From Armatimonadota bacterium (GTDB lineage: Bacteria > Armatimonadota > DTGP01 > JAKQQT01), in the NCBI GenBank assembly GCA_036504095.1, contig DASXVS010000071.1, positions 1 to 64,000 of the forward strand: 64,000 bases of DNA. Direction: 5' to 3'. How positions within the stretch are numbered: position 1 is the first letter of the stretch; every line of letters starts with the position of its first letter. Of this stretch, positions 1 through 8,540 are shown one piece after another. The translations under genes were made by a program, and so were the position numbers. The notes under the pieces are model-generated. The model made no database searches. It was not told the origin of the DNA and saw only the letters and a list, made by a program, of their open reading frames with translations.

Positions 1-69
1 AACGCCAAGCTCATCCAGATGGGATTCTCGTCTCTCGCGGAGAGATACCACGCGCTTAAGTCTGAGTGA
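1..69 (+). CDS. C-terminal end of an unidentified protein (partial)
   Basis: The frame starting at base 1 is open for 22 codons and ends in TGA at 67-69. The visible tail reads NAKLIQMGFSSLAERYHALK followed by SE. Most of the gene lies outside the window, so I assign no function. The stop is followed by a GC-rich hairpin that could terminate it. Confidence 0.45.
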   Translation, partial: NAKLIQMGFSSLAERYHALKSE

Positions 70-103
70 ACCGCCCGGTGCGGACCCGCATGCCGGGTGG
101 TGT

Positions 104-136
104 GGGAGGCGGGGCCGGTAACGACCCCGCCTACCC
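104..136. terminator. Hairpin between convergent genes
   Basis: GGCGGGG at 108-114 pairs with CCCCGCC at 125-131, and the stem extends outward through A107-T132 and GGG/CCC with one bulged base. It lies between the plus-strand gene ending at 69 and the minus-strand PEP-CTERM gene ending at 158. There is no clear T-run, so it is a candidate shared terminator rather than a textbook one. Confidence 0.5.
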
Positions 137-157
137 GATTCGACAGGTGAGACAATC

Positions 158-811
158 TCAACCACGCGCGCGGCGCTTCAGCGCCAGAAGAGGCAGCCCT
201 CCGGAAAGAAGGAGTGCAATTGATGCCGGTTCGGGCACTGAGGTGGTTCCAACGTTGGTGAAGACGAAACTCTCGTCGTTGTAGTTGAAATCGCTGTTTG
301 GGAATACGAGATCCTCGAACGCCACATATGCGCCGGCGGGCACGGTGCCGAAAACCGGAGATGTGGCGGTGTAGGCCGTTGAGTAGACGTGGTTGTGGCC
401 CGTCACACCGGGGTCATCGTAGGTGACATTCATACCGGGATCCGAATATGCCTTTTTGCCGAGACTGAGGTTATTCAGAACGAAAACCAGAGAATCTCCC
501 GCGGTTACAGGGCCAAGATCGAACGAGGTCCCCACCGCTGTGGCGTGGTTGTTCAGGCCAAACCCCGCGGCGGTTTGGACGCCGTTAACGAGCAGGCCCA
601 TCTCGTTGGTATAGCCGGCGGTGCCGCCGCCGACGAAATAGGCGATCACGTCGCCCGTATTGGCGGCCGTGAACGAGTAGGAGGTCGCGTTGTACGTCCC
701 GACGTTTGGATACGGAATTGCGTCTGCCGCGTTCGCGGCCATCCCGGTTCCGAGTAGAAGCAAACACAAGGCCGCACTGGAAGCGGATATCGTCTGTACG
801 AGTTTGTTCAT
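158..811 (-). CDS. PEP-CTERM sorting-domain protein with DUF4114-like domain
   Basis: This 217-aa exported protein has an N-terminal signal peptide (Lys4, hydrophobic stretch, Ala-rich cleavage region around residues 25-28). The middle has the DUF4114 style, with GDSLVFVLNN and later FEDLVFPNSDFNYNDESFVF, an Asp/Asn-rich, probably calcium-binding segment. The C-terminus is a classic PEP-CTERM signal: VPEP, a hydrophobic helix, then an Arg-rich end. Such proteins are recognised by an exosortase and sent to the cell surface, usually with exopolysaccharide. The next gene upstream on the same strand carries the same kind of signal. No exosortase gene is in the window. Confidence 0.85.
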   Translation of the reverse strand: MNKLVQTISASSAALCLLLLGTGMAANAADAIPYPNVGTYNATSYSFTAANTGDVIAYFVGGGTAGYTNEMGLLVNGVQTAAGFGLNNHATAVGTSFDLGPVTAGDSLVFVLNNLSLGKKAYSDPGMNVTYDDPGVTGHNHVYSTAYTATSPVFGTVPAGAYVAFEDLVFPNSDFNYNDESFVFTNVGTTSVPEPASIALLLSGGLPLLALKRRARG

Positions 812-845
812 GATGGTTACTTCCTGAGTTCAAGTTCGCGTGTGA

Positions 846-1643
846 TCAGCCGCGCACCCGGCGCTTCAGCGCCAGAAGAGGCAATCCGCCCGCAAGCAGG
901 AATGCCAGTGTCCCGGGTTCAGGAACGACGCCCTTAGTGCCGATCTGCCCGCGATACGCGAGCGAGAGGATCCGTCCCGCGGCATCGTTATCGACGACAT
1001 CCATCCCACCCGTTGCAGTGAAGACGCAGTGAGACGCATTGCCATTGATGTCTGTATTTGTCAGGCCCAGGCTGGCGCCGAACGGCGTTACCGTGTTGCC
1101 GACCTCGGACTGGTCTACTGGGTTGGAGATGACCAGGAACGGCAGGAAGCCGAAAAGGTTGGTTGTAGCCAGGCTGGCGTCATTCGGAGTCTCGGCCAGG
1201 GCTACCAGTCCACCGCCCGCATTGATGTAATTGATGAGATCGGCGCTGCGAGCGTTCACCGCATCCAGTTCCGCCTGGGTGAGATTGCCGCCAAACGAAG
1301 ACGGTACCAGGATTGCCGAGTAGTTTGCGAGATTCTCGGTGGTAAACTGCGCCGCGTTTTTCTCGACATAGGTGATCCCTGCAGCGTTGAGGCCCAGGGT
1401 GGAGTTGACGTGGCCGGCCAATACAGGCGTTGACTCATCGTGGAGATAGAGCAGTGGCAGAGCGGAACCGTTCTTGGCGTAGTTCACGCCCGTCGTGAGC
1501 AGGTTTGAAGCTCCGGTGGCGTTTGACCCAATGGCGGCGTGGAAATCCGGGTCGTGCCCGGTGATGAAAATGGAACCGGCGAAGGCCGGCACAGAAAGGA
1601 CTGTAGTGACCGCACTGATGGCCACCAAGTGCAGAATACGCAT
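846..1643 (-). CDS. PEP-CTERM protein with glutamine-amidotransferase-like fold
   Basis: A 265-aa exported protein: signal peptide at residues 1-22, then ITGHDPDFHA at about 27-36, then a region resembling class I amidotransferase/ThuA-like folds (SAILVPSSFGG, LTQAELDAVNARSADLINYI, NAGGGLVALAE). It ends in VPEPG, a hydrophobic helix and KRRVRG, a PEP-CTERM sorting signal whose GGLPLLALKRR core is nearly identical to that of the downstream gene. I recognise the ITGHDPDFH/NARSAD arrangement as that of widespread uncharacterised PEP-CTERM proteins. No catalytic Cys-His-Glu triad is evident, so enzyme activity is not claimed. The gap to the downstream gene is 34 bases, so cotranscription is likely. 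Confidence 0.85.
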   Translation of the reverse strand: MRILHLVAISAVTTVLSVPAFAGSIFITGHDPDFHAAIGSNATGASNLLTTGVNYAKNGSALPLLYLHDESTPVLAGHVNSTLGLNAAGITYVEKNAAQFTTENLANYSAILVPSSFGGNLTQAELDAVNARSADLINYINAGGGLVALAETPNDASLATTNLFGFLPFLVISNPVDQSEVGNTVTPFGASLGLTNTDINGNASHCVFTATGGMDVVDNDAAGRILSLAYRGQIGTKGVVPEPGTLAFLLAGGLPLLALKRRVRG

Positions 1644-1792
1644 GTCGCACCTCCAATCCAGGACGTTAAGTGCCGTGATGTTACGGCAGATTGGATATGT
1701 GCAATAAGTTTGCCACTTGATTCAGGCTGGCAATTCAGCGGATTGCCGCGCAACCTTACGTTCCTGTCTGTCCGGCCCAGGGTAGTCAGCAA

Positions 1793-2770
1793 TCAGGCTT
1801 GGCTCGCGCAAAAATCCTGGCGATAGAGATCCCGGATGCGCACGAGGTCGGCTGGGGACAGGTCTTCGCGCGCCGGGGCTTCGGTGAACTCCACTAACTG
1901 TGCTTCGTCGTATATATTGGGGAGCACTGTCGTGATGCGGGGGTGGGCGAGCAGCCACTTGATGCTTGCCTGAGCCATCGTCAGATCGTGCTCTTGTTCC
2001 AGGAAACGCAGCGTCTCGACCTTCTTGATCCCCTCGGTGAGCCACCATTTCGGCCGGTGAAGCCGGTGGTCGTTGGGCGGGAAGGTCGTCTCCGCCGTGT
2101 AATGGCCTTCAAGCATTCCCGAAGAGTGGGGGACTCGGACCATGGCGCCGCACGTGTCCGGGCAATGCAGCAGGAAATCCTCGCCGGGGTGCTGTTCCAG
2201 GATGTTGTAAATGATGTGGATCGCCGTGATCGGGCGCATCTGCAGAAAGGCCAGTCCGTCTTCGAGCCAGCCGTTTGCCGGCCCCATCGCCGCGCCAATA
2301 TACCGCACCTTGCCTTCCTGAACGATGGCGTCAAGCGTTTCCCACAACTCATCGTTGTGGGCCGCGTCCAGGCGTGCGTTGTGGAGTTGCCAGAGGTCGA
2401 TGTGATCGGTATTCAGGCGCATCAGGCTCTGTTCCAGGGCAAACCGGACGAACTTGGGCGACCAGTCGTGCGGGCGCTCCTGCTGCCCCCGTCGTTCAGT
2501 GTTGTTGTAGAAATCGTACCCGAACTTCGTGGCGATGGTGATATCATCGCGATGAGCGCCAAGCGCCGTGGCGAGGAATGTCTCTCCGTAGCCTTCTCCG
2601 TAGGTATCGGCGGTATCGAAAAACGTCACTCCAAGGTCGTATGCCTTGCGAACGAGAGCAATCGCCTCGTCTTCAGAACGATCGCCCCACCAGCCGGTGG
2701 TGAGGGTCCAGAGACCGAAGCCGACTTCAGAAGCCGTCAAATCTGTGTTGCCGAACCGACGTATGCGCAT
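1793..2770 (-). CDS. Aldo/keto reductase
   Basis: The 325-aa protein is a full-length NADPH-dependent aldo/keto reductase (TIM barrel). The catalytic tetrad is visible: Asp52 and Tyr57 in FFDTADTYGEG, Lys82 in ATKFG, and His130 in LWQLH. The N-terminus (RRFGNTDLTASEVGFGLW) is typical of the AKR11-13-like bacterial group. The substrate cannot be told. An MBL-fold hydrolase gene lies 45 bases upstream on the same strand, and the two are probably cotranscribed. Confidence 0.92.
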   Translation of the reverse strand: MRIRRFGNTDLTASEVGFGLWTLTTGWWGDRSEDEAIALVRKAYDLGVTFFDTADTYGEGYGETFLATALGAHRDDITIATKFGYDFYNNTERRGQQERPHDWSPKFVRFALEQSLMRLNTDHIDLWQLHNARLDAAHNDELWETLDAIVQEGKVRYIGAAMGPANGWLEDGLAFLQMRPITAIHIIYNILEQHPGEDFLLHCPDTCGAMVRVPHSSGMLEGHYTAETTFPPNDHRLHRPKWWLTEGIKKVETLRFLEQEHDLTMAQASIKWLLAHPRITTVLPNIYDEAQLVEFTEAPAREDLSPADLVRIRDLYRQDFCASQA

Positions 2771-2815
2771 GCGTTGTCTCCTGAGCGTGGATAGTGGCGG
2801 CGCAGCGCGCCGCCA

Positions 2816-3529
2816 CTAAAGACACACACTCTCGCCGGGTTTCAGTTCCACGATTTGCAGGCCATTGATATCGCTGCATCGCTCCGATAGTTCTTTCGGA
2901 GTTCCGTTGAGCACCGGGAACGTGCCGAAATGGATAGGCACAACCGTTTTGATGCCGGTCATCCGAATCGCGTGGGCGGCCTCTTGCGGCGACATTGTGT
3001 AATGCCCTCCGATGGGGACGAGGGCTGTGTCCGGATGGTAAGTGTGCGCGATCAGTACCATGTCGCCAAACAGCGCGGTGTCGCCCATGTGCCAGATGCT
3101 GTAGCCGTTCGAAAAGCCGACGATGTAACCGGTCGCTTCGCCGCCCGGGATGCGCCTGTCTCCATCGGTGATCATCGACGTGTGGTCGGCGTGAACCATG
3201 GTGACGTCCACCGGGCCGATGGTTTGCGTTCCGCCCTTGTTCATCTCGTGGGTATGCCGAACCCCTTTGGATGTGAGGAAATCGCATATCTCGGGCGTGG
3301 CCACAATGGGCGCCCCGGTTCGAGCCGCGACCGGGACGGCATCCCCCATGTGATCCTGGTGGCCATGGGTGACCAGGATCAGGTCAATGCGCCCGGGGTC
3401 TTTCGCGTCCGGCGGACACGCGGGATTCCCGTCGAGCCACGGATCGATCAAAATCCGGTAGCCTTCCGGCGATGTGAGGACGAAAGTGGCGTGCCCCATC
3501 CAACGAACACCGATATCGTGTGTTGACAT
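2816..3529 (-). CDS. UPF0173-type metal-dependent hydrolase (MBL fold)
   Basis: This 237-aa protein has the metallo-beta-lactamase motif HxHxDH (THGHQDH, residues 54-60), preceded by the strand ILIDPWLDGNPACP typical of UPF0173 hydrolases. Later metal ligands are likely in the HADHTS and MGDTALFGDM segments. I chose the ATG at 3529 over longer in-frame starts because AGGAG lies about eight bases upstream and family members begin close to GHATF. The natural substrate of this family is not established. The gene diverges from dnaK across a 215-base region. Confidence 0.9.
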   Translation of the reverse strand: MSTHDIGVRWMGHATFVLTSPEGYRILIDPWLDGNPACPPDAKDPGRIDLILVTHGHQDHMGDAVPVAARTGAPIVATPEICDFLTSKGVRHTHEMNKGGTQTIGPVDVTMVHADHTSMITDGDRRIPGGEATGYIVGFSNGYSIWHMGDTALFGDMVLIAHTYHPDTALVPIGGHYTMSPQEAAHAIRMTGIKTVVPIHFGTFPVLNGTPKELSERCSDINGLQIVELKPGESVCL

Positions 3530-3620
3530 GTCAGTTACTCCTGTTAGCCCGTCCGAACGGCCTTTGGCCGGATTTTCGTCGGTCCGATCGCGTAGCGCAA
3601 TCCCACCGTTGAATACTAAC

Positions 3621-3641
3621 CTTGACAAGTACAGACTAAAG
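3621..3641. promoter_or_regulatory. HAIR-like HspR operator upstream of dnaK
   Basis: CTTGACA at 3621-3627 and ACTAAAG at 3635-3641 are separated by seven bases. The published HspR recognition element (HAIR) is CTTGAGT-N7-ACTCAAG; this site matches 5 of 7 and 6 of 7 bases with the exact spacing. It covers the -35 box of the dnaK promoter, and an hspR gene is the third gene of the operon. Together this strongly suggests autorepression. Confidence 0.75.
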
Positions 3642-3650
3642 GGCCATAAT
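3622..3650 (+). promoter_or_regulatory. Sigma-70-type promoter of dnaK-dnaJ-hspR
   Basis: A perfect TTGACA (3622-3627) and CATAAT (3645-3650) are 17 bases apart. Transcription should start near 3657, leaving a leader of about 88 bases before dnaK. Confidence 0.75.
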
Positions 3651-3706
3651 ACAGTTGTTGTTAAGGTGTGAGTTATTGCGCCCCGTACCCGGGGCCCATG
3701 ATATCC

Positions 3707-3720
3707 TGCCCGTACGGGCA
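3707..3720. repeat. 14-bp perfect palindrome in the dnaK leader
   Basis: TGCCCGTACGGGCA is a perfect palindrome just upstream of the dnaK ribosome binding site (GGAGGA). A second GC-rich element, CCCCGTACCCGGGG at 3681-3694, precedes it and shares the CCCGTAC core. They may fold in the mRNA leader or bind a protein; neither is shown. Confidence 0.4.
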
Positions 3721-3744
3721 AAACACAGCGGAGGAAAATAGATT

Positions 3745-5670
3745 ATGCCGAGGACAGTAGGGATCGACCTGGGGACCACGAACTCCGTGGTGGCGGTGAT
3801 CGAGGGCGGTGAGCCGGTGGTGATCGCCAATGCGGAAGGAAGTCGCACCACGCCCAGCGTCGTCAGTTTTGACAAGTCCGGTGAGCGCCGCGTTGGCCAG
3901 ACGGCCAAGCGCCAGGCGGTCCTTAACCCGGAACGAACGATCAACAGTATCAAGCGCTTTATGGGCCGCAAGTACAACGAAGTGCGAGACGAGATCAAGA
4001 ACGTCTCGTACAAGGTTGTCGAAGGCCCCAACGGCGATGTCCGCGTGGACATCGACGGCAAGATGTACTCGCCCGAGGAGATTTCCGCGATGATCCTCGG
4101 CAAGTTGAAGACGGACGCCGAGGCGTACCTGGGCGACAAGGTAGACAAGGCCGTTATCACGGTTCCTGCCTACTTCAATGACGCCCAGCGCACCGCAACG
4201 AAAAATGCCGGCGCCATCGCCGGTCTGGAAGTGCTGCGTATCGTGAACGAGCCGACGGCCGCATCGCTGGCTTACGGCGAAGACAAGAAGCATAACGAGC
4301 GCATCGCTGTCTACGACCTGGGCGGCGGCACGTACGACATCTCCGTCCTGGAAGTCGGCGACGGCGTTGTGGAGGTCAATTCCACCAACGGCGATACCCA
4401 CCTGGGCGGCGATGACTGGGACAACCGCATCGTTCAGTGGCTGGCCGACGAGTTCAAGAAGGACACCGGCGTGGATCTGCGCAACGATCGGCAGGCACTC
4501 CAGCGGCTTCGCGAAGCGGCGGAAAAGGGGAAGGTCGAGCTCAGCGGCTCCGCACAGACCCAGATCAGCCTTCCGTTCATCACGGCTACCCAGGACGGGC
4601 CGGTTCACCTGGACGTGACGCTCACGCGCGCCAAGTTCGAGGAACTGACGCGCGATCTCGCCGATCGCACAATCAAGCCGTTCCAGGCCGCCATCGGTGA
4701 CGCCAATATCAAGCCGAGCGACCTGAACGAGATCATCCTCGTAGGCGGCTCCACCCGTATGCCGCACATCCAGGAGGAAGTGAAGAAACTCGGCGGGGGT
4801 AAAGAGCCAAACCGGACGGTTAACCCGGACGAAGTGGTCGCGATGGGCGCGGCGATCCAGGCCGGCGTTTTGGGCGGCGAAGTGAAAGGCATCGTTCTGC
4901 TCGATGTGACACCACTGACCCTCGGAATCGAAACCCTGGGCGGTGTGATGACCAAGCTCATTGAGCGCAACACTACGATCCCGACGCGCAAGTCCGAAAC
5001 GTTCACCACGGCTGCGGACAGCCAAAGCGAGGTCGAGATTCATGTGCTGCAGGGCGAGCGGGATATGGCTTCGGCCAACCGCACGCTCGGCAAGTTCCAC
5101 CTCACCGGGATCCCGCCGGCACCGCGGGGCGTTCCGCAGGTGGAGGTCACCTTCGACATCGACGCGAACGGCATCGTCAACGTCAGCGCGAAGGACAAGG
5201 CAACCGGCAACGAGCAGCGCATCACCATTACCGGCGCCGGCCAGCTCAACAAGGACGAGATCGACAAGATGATGAAGGACGCCGAGGCGCACGCCGCCGA
5301 GGACCGTCGCCTCAAGGAAATCGCGGACGAGCGCAACAAGGCCGAGAGCCTCATCTACCAGACCGAAAAACTGCTCAAGGACCTCGGCGAAAAGGTGCCG
5401 TCAGACCAGAAGGTATCCATCGAGAATGGCGTGTCCGAACTGAGGACCGCGCTCAACGGCCAGGATCTTGACGCGATCAAGGCCAAATCCGGTGAGCTCC
5501 AGCAGGCATCGTACAAGCTGAGCGAAATCCTGTATCAGCAGGCATCCGCCGGCCAGCCCGGAGCGGAAACGCCCCCGCAGGATTACACGCAGCCCGATCC
5601 GGGTCCGGAACCGACTCCGCACACTGAAACGCAGGACGACGTGATCGACGCCGAGTTCAAATCAGAGTGA
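3745..5670 (+). CDS. dnaK: Molecular chaperone DnaK (Hsp70)
   Basis: The 641-aa protein is a full-length Hsp70. It begins with [18 protein letters not shown], the phosphate-1 loop of the actin-like ATPase; [12 protein letters not shown] is the phosphate-2 loop and [12 protein letters not shown] the adenosine motif. The interdomain linker and start of the substrate domain read [14 protein letters not shown], and the C-terminus ends [11 protein letters not shown], close to the usual tail. GGAGGA lies upstream of the ATG. It heads an operon with dnaJ and hspR. No grpE lies between dnaK and dnaJ, unlike actinobacterial dnaK-grpE-dnaJ-hspR operons. Confidence 0.98.
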   Translation: MPRTVGIDLGTTNSVVAVIEGGEPVVIANAEGSRTTPSVVSFDKSGERRVGQTAKRQAVLNPERTINSIKRFMGRKYNEVRDEIKNVSYKVVEGPNGDVRVDIDGKMYSPEEISAMILGKLKTDAEAYLGDKVDKAVITVPAYFNDAQRTATKNAGAIAGLEVLRIVNEPTAASLAYGEDKKHNERIAVYDLGGGTYDISVLEVGDGVVEVNSTNGDTHLGGDDWDNRIVQWLADEFKKDTGVDLRNDRQALQRLREAAEKGKVELSGSAQTQISLPFITATQDGPVHLDVTLTRAKFEELTRDLADRTIKPFQAAIGDANIKPSDLNEIILVGGSTRMPHIQEEVKKLGGGKEPNRTVNPDEVVAMGAAIQAGVLGGEVKGIVLLDVTPLTLGIETLGGVMTKLIERNTTIPTRKSETFTTAADSQSEVEIHVLQGERDMASANRTLGKFHLTGIPPAPRGVPQVEVTFDIDANGIVNVSAKDKATGNEQRITITGAGQLNKDEIDKMMKDAEAHAAEDRRLKEIADERNKAESLIYQTEKLLKDLGEKVPSDQKVSIENGVSELRTALNGQDLDAIKAKSGELQQASYKLSEILYQQASAGQPGAETPPQDYTQPDPGPEPTPHTETQDDVIDAEFKSE

Positions 5671-5740
5671 TGATTGCTGAGTGATGATTGGTGAATGGTG
5701 AGTCTCCGGATTCATCATTCATCATTCATCATTCATCACT
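5668..5740. repeat. ATTCATC tandem repeats forming an imperfect inverted repeat
   Basis: Between dnaK and dnaJ, ATTCATC is repeated four times head to tail (about 5711-5738). The other half of the gap (5668-5702) holds TGATGATT and TGAATGG units that are largely complementary, so the whole gap could fold as a long imperfect hairpin. It starts at the dnaK stop codon and ends a few bases before the dnaJ start. Confidence 0.7.
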
Positions 5741-5744
5741 TCCC

Positions 5745-6749
5745 ATGGATCTTAACCAGGCATACAAGGACTATTACGCCATTCTGGGCGTAGGTAAGAC
5801 GGCCTCCGACAAGGAGATCAAGGCCGCCTACCGCAAACTCGCCCGCAAGCACCACCCGGACGTCAACCCGGGCGACAAATCGGCGGAAGACAAATTCAAG
5901 GATGTGTCCGAGGCGTATTCCGTTCTGTCCGACAAGGACAAACGACAGAAGTACGATCTGTATGGTGACCAGTGGAAGCACATCAGTGAATCAGGCCAGG
6001 CCCCGGGCGCGGCGGGGTATGGCGGCTTCGGATCTCCGGGCGGCGGCTTCACATACACGGCCGGAGGCCCGGGCGGCTTTCCCGGCGCGGATCCGGATAG
6101 CGGTTTCCATTTTGGCGGTGGCGGCGGCGGCCTGGGCGACCTTCTGAACTCCATCTTCGGCGGCCGTATGCAGGATTCCTACGAACGTCCCCACGCCCGG
6201 CCCCGGCCGCCGAAGCGAGGGACAGACCTTTCCGGCGAGGTCATCGTCTCCATGCGCGAGGCTTTTACCGGCACGGAACGCAAGATTACCATTACAACCC
6301 CGGGCGGCGCCAAGAAGACGCTCACGATTACCATTCCTCGCGGCGTTGCGGACGGCTCCAAACTGCGCCTGGCGAAGCAGGGCGACGAGGCCCCGGGCGG
6401 CGGGCATCCGGGAGACCTCATCCTCACAGTGCTGGTGTCCGGCGTTCCCGGATGGGAACGGAAGGGTAACGACTTGTACACGGACGTGGCCCTCACCTTC
6501 CCCGAGGCGGCGCTTGGCGTGTCGCGAAAAGTACCGTTGCTGGTCGGAACGCCTCAGACGCTGACTATTCCGGCGGGTGTGCAGAGCGGACAGAAACTGC
6601 GCCTGAAAGGGCAGGGGATGCCGGTGCCCGGACAACCGGATAAATTCGGCGATCTGTATGTGCGGATAAAGGTTCTCGTCCCGAAGGCCCTCACGGACGA
6701 ACAGCGTTCGGCGATCGAGAATCTGAGTGTGGTTCTGAAGGGCGCATAG
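5745..6749 (+). CDS. DnaJ-family co-chaperone without zinc finger (CbpA type)
   Basis: The 334-aa protein has a J domain at residues 8-73 with the HPD motif at 37-39, a Gly/Phe-rich linker (about 95-150), and two C-terminal substrate-binding domains. It has no cysteines and so lacks the CxxCxGxG zinc fingers of classical DnaJ; it resembles type II DnaJ/CbpA. It should stimulate the ATPase of the adjacent DnaK. I prefer the ATG at 5745 because family members begin just before DYYAILGV and the upstream frame runs through the ATTCATC repeat. The Shine-Dalgarno is weak, so repeat structure could affect its translation. Confidence 0.92.
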   Translation: MDLNQAYKDYYAILGVGKTASDKEIKAAYRKLARKHHPDVNPGDKSAEDKFKDVSEAYSVLSDKDKRQKYDLYGDQWKHISESGQAPGAAGYGGFGSPGGGFTYTAGGPGGFPGADPDSGFHFGGGGGGLGDLLNSIFGGRMQDSYERPHARPRPPKRGTDLSGEVIVSMREAFTGTERKITITTPGGAKKTLTITIPRGVADGSKLRLAKQGDEAPGGGHPGDLILTVLVSGVPGWERKGNDLYTDVALTFPEAALGVSRKVPLLVGTPQTLTIPAGVQSGQKLRLKGQGMPVPGQPDKFGDLYVRIKVLVPKALTDEQRSAIENLSVVLKGA

Positions 6750-6764
6750 CGCCCTCGGAGACGG

Positions 6765-7076
6765 ATGATGGCGGAAAAAGCATACGAACCTGTATACGTA
6801 ATCAGCGTGGCAGCGAAACTCTGCGAGATGCACCCGCAGACGCTGCGCGCCTATGAGCGTCAGGGTCTTGTGCAGCCGAAGCGCTCGGACAGCCACAACC
6901 GGTTGTACAGTGAGGCCGACATCGAGCGCCTGCGCCAGATCCAGAGATTGACCCGGGATCTGGGCGTCAACCTGGCCGGCGTGGAAGTCATCTTGGACCT
7001 CCTGGACCGCATGGAAGCCATGCGGGAAGAGATGGAGCAGGAACTCAGCACTCTGCGGAAACAGGTCATGCGCTGA
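6765..7076 (+). CDS. hspR: MerR-family heat-shock repressor HspR
   Basis: This 103-aa protein begins a MerR-type winged helix-turn-helix at about residue 8: YVISVAAKLCEMHPQTLRAY, then ERQGLVQPKRS and NRLYSEADIERLRQI. The HPQTLRxYERxGL signature is that of HspR. The C-terminal part is a coiled-coil-like Glu/Arg-rich helix. HspR represses chaperone operons by binding HAIR elements, with DnaK as co-repressor. The gene starts 15 bases after dnaJ, and a HAIR-like element overlaps the operon promoter. A second ATG three bases downstream could also be the start. Confidence 0.93.
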   Translation: MMAEKAYEPVYVISVAAKLCEMHPQTLRAYERQGLVQPKRSDSHNRLYSEADIERLRQIQRLTRDLGVNLAGVEVILDLLDRMEAMREEMEQELSTLRKQVMR

Positions 7077-7194
7077 CCTATACCTTCCCGGTCGCGGCGC
7101 GTATCACCACCCCGAAGGCCTGGAAAGTCATCCTCTCGCCTGCGTGATGCATCGATCACGATCGCGCACCGCTCTTCGTCCCTCACCGTTGATA

Positions 7195-8082
7195 TCAGGC
7201 GGCGGCGTGATAAAGCGCTTCCAGGCTGGCTTTGGTCCCAGGCAGGGACGTCTTCAGCCGCTGACGGGCCTTCGAGATATCCAGTGAAACGTCGCGCGGG
7301 CGGGCGGCAGGCAGCACAACGTCGTCCATGGAAGTCTCCCGTAGAAGGCCCGGGTCCAGCCCGGCGATATCCGCCAGGAGGCGGGCAAACTGCGCGCGGT
7401 TGACACGTTCAGGCCCCGCGACATGCCATATCCCGCTCAGGCGTTCGTCCGATACCTCCAGAATTGCCGCCGCCAGAACGCCGGCCTCGATGGGGGAGCG
7501 ATATTGGTCGGTGAACACCGGGGTTGGGATGCCCTCGCGCAGGTTTCGGTAGAGTGTCTCCGAATACGACCCGTGGTGCTCCGCCATCGGTCTGCCGTAG
7601 ATGAATGACGGCCGTACCACCGCGAAATCCGGGCAAGCGCTGCGCACGATATGCTCCGCCTGTGCTTTCGTGCGAGCGTAATGGTTGAGAGGCGACGGCG
7701 CATCGGCCTCAGTGTACATGCCGGCTTCACCGTCGAAGACAAGATCGGTGGACACGAAGAGCAGATGGGCGTTCACGGCGAAAGCGGCCATCGCGATGGC
7801 GCCCGTGGCGGTGAAATTGACCGCGTCGGCTTCCTCCCGATGGGCCTCGCAGTAATCCGGCGAGGTGAGTGCCCCGGCGTGGATCACAGCCCCGGGTTTC
7901 AGCTCGCGGATGAGCTCCATCAAGCGGCGGTTGTCCGCCAGATTGAGTTCAATGGTGCGGCCTGGGACCGGCATCTGGTGGGAGTGGACGATTCCTACCG
8001 CGTCCCGCCCCTGCTCCGCGCAGAGCCGCATGATATGGGCGCCGAGGAAGCCCGACGCGCCTGTGACGAGAAGCTCACACAT
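7195..8082 (-). CDS. NAD(P)-dependent epimerase/reductase, RmlD-like
   Basis: The 295-aa protein is an extended short-chain dehydrogenase. It has the Rossmann motif TGASGFLG at residues 7-14, the STDLVFDG strand at 111-118 typical of dTDP-4-dehydrorhamnose reductases, and the catalytic YxxxK (Tyr135, Lys139). A role in nucleotide-sugar synthesis is likely, but no rml partners are adjacent, so the substrate is open. Its start overlaps the stop of the upstream 98-aa gene by eight bases, showing translational coupling. Confidence 0.88.
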   Translation of the reverse strand: MCELLVTGASGFLGAHIMRLCAEQGRDAVGIVHSHQMPVPGRTIELNLADNRRLMELIRELKPGAVIHAGALTSPDYCEAHREEADAVNFTATGAIAMAAFAVNAHLLFVSTDLVFDGEAGMYTEADAPSPLNHYARTKAQAEHIVRSACPDFAVVRPSFIYGRPMAEHHGSYSETLYRNLREGIPTPVFTDQYRSPIEAGVLAAAILEVSDERLSGIWHVAGPERVNRAQFARLLADIAGLDPGLLRETSMDDVVLPAARPRDVSLDISKARQRLKTSLPGTKASLEALYHAAA

Positions 8083-8371
8083 TGGGTACGTTTCGGGCGA
8101 ACGGGGCGTCTTCCGGCAGCCCGGGGGGTGGGGGATCCTTGGGAATCGCGCGGACCATCGTGTCGCGACGCATGTCGCCCATGAGCTTGTACCAGACTTT
8201 GATCGGATCGCCCCAGTCCATCGGCTCTTCGTGGTCGCCGACGGTCACCGGTTTGTCCTTCCACTTGTCAAGGTACGCCCAGAGGTGGTCCATTTCCTTC
8301 AGGTGTGTCACGAATTCGCCGTCTATAACATCTCCGACGTAGCGGATGTTGATAACCAGTTTGTACTGCAT
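8075..8371 (-). CDS. Small conserved-looking protein of unknown function
   Basis: A 98-aa soluble protein with no signal peptide or membrane segment. It starts MQYKLVINIRYVGDVIDGEF and has a Trp-rich acidic middle (EEPMDWGDPIKVWYKLMGDM). I recognise no family. Its stop overlaps the start of the RmlD-like gene (8075-8082), so it is probably the first gene of a two-gene operon and the reading frame is likely real. Confidence 0.7.
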   Translation of the reverse strand: MQYKLVINIRYVGDVIDGEFVTHLKEMDHLWAYLDKWKDKPVTVGDHEEPMDWGDPIKVWYKLMGDMRRDTMVRAIPKDPPPPGLPEDAPFARNVPNV

Positions 8372-8540
8372 GTGTGTGCTCCCGTGTTTATGGTATCGCG
8401 CACGGCCGGGAATGGGAAACCGCGCGCTTCCCGGCGGTTGAGGGGGCGCCCGCGCGGCGGCTTTACCGCTCTGCGGTGCGCCTTCCTACAATGACGTATC
8501 ACTACGGACGGCCGCGCCCGCGCGGAATGGAAAGGTCCCT

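Noticed and set aside
3673-5292. Long minus-strand open frame (539 codons) opposite dnaK
   Set aside because: It is antisense to the highly conserved dnaK gene, has low-complexity Val/Asp/Arg composition typical of GC-rich shadow frames, and has no ribosome site or recognisable motif.
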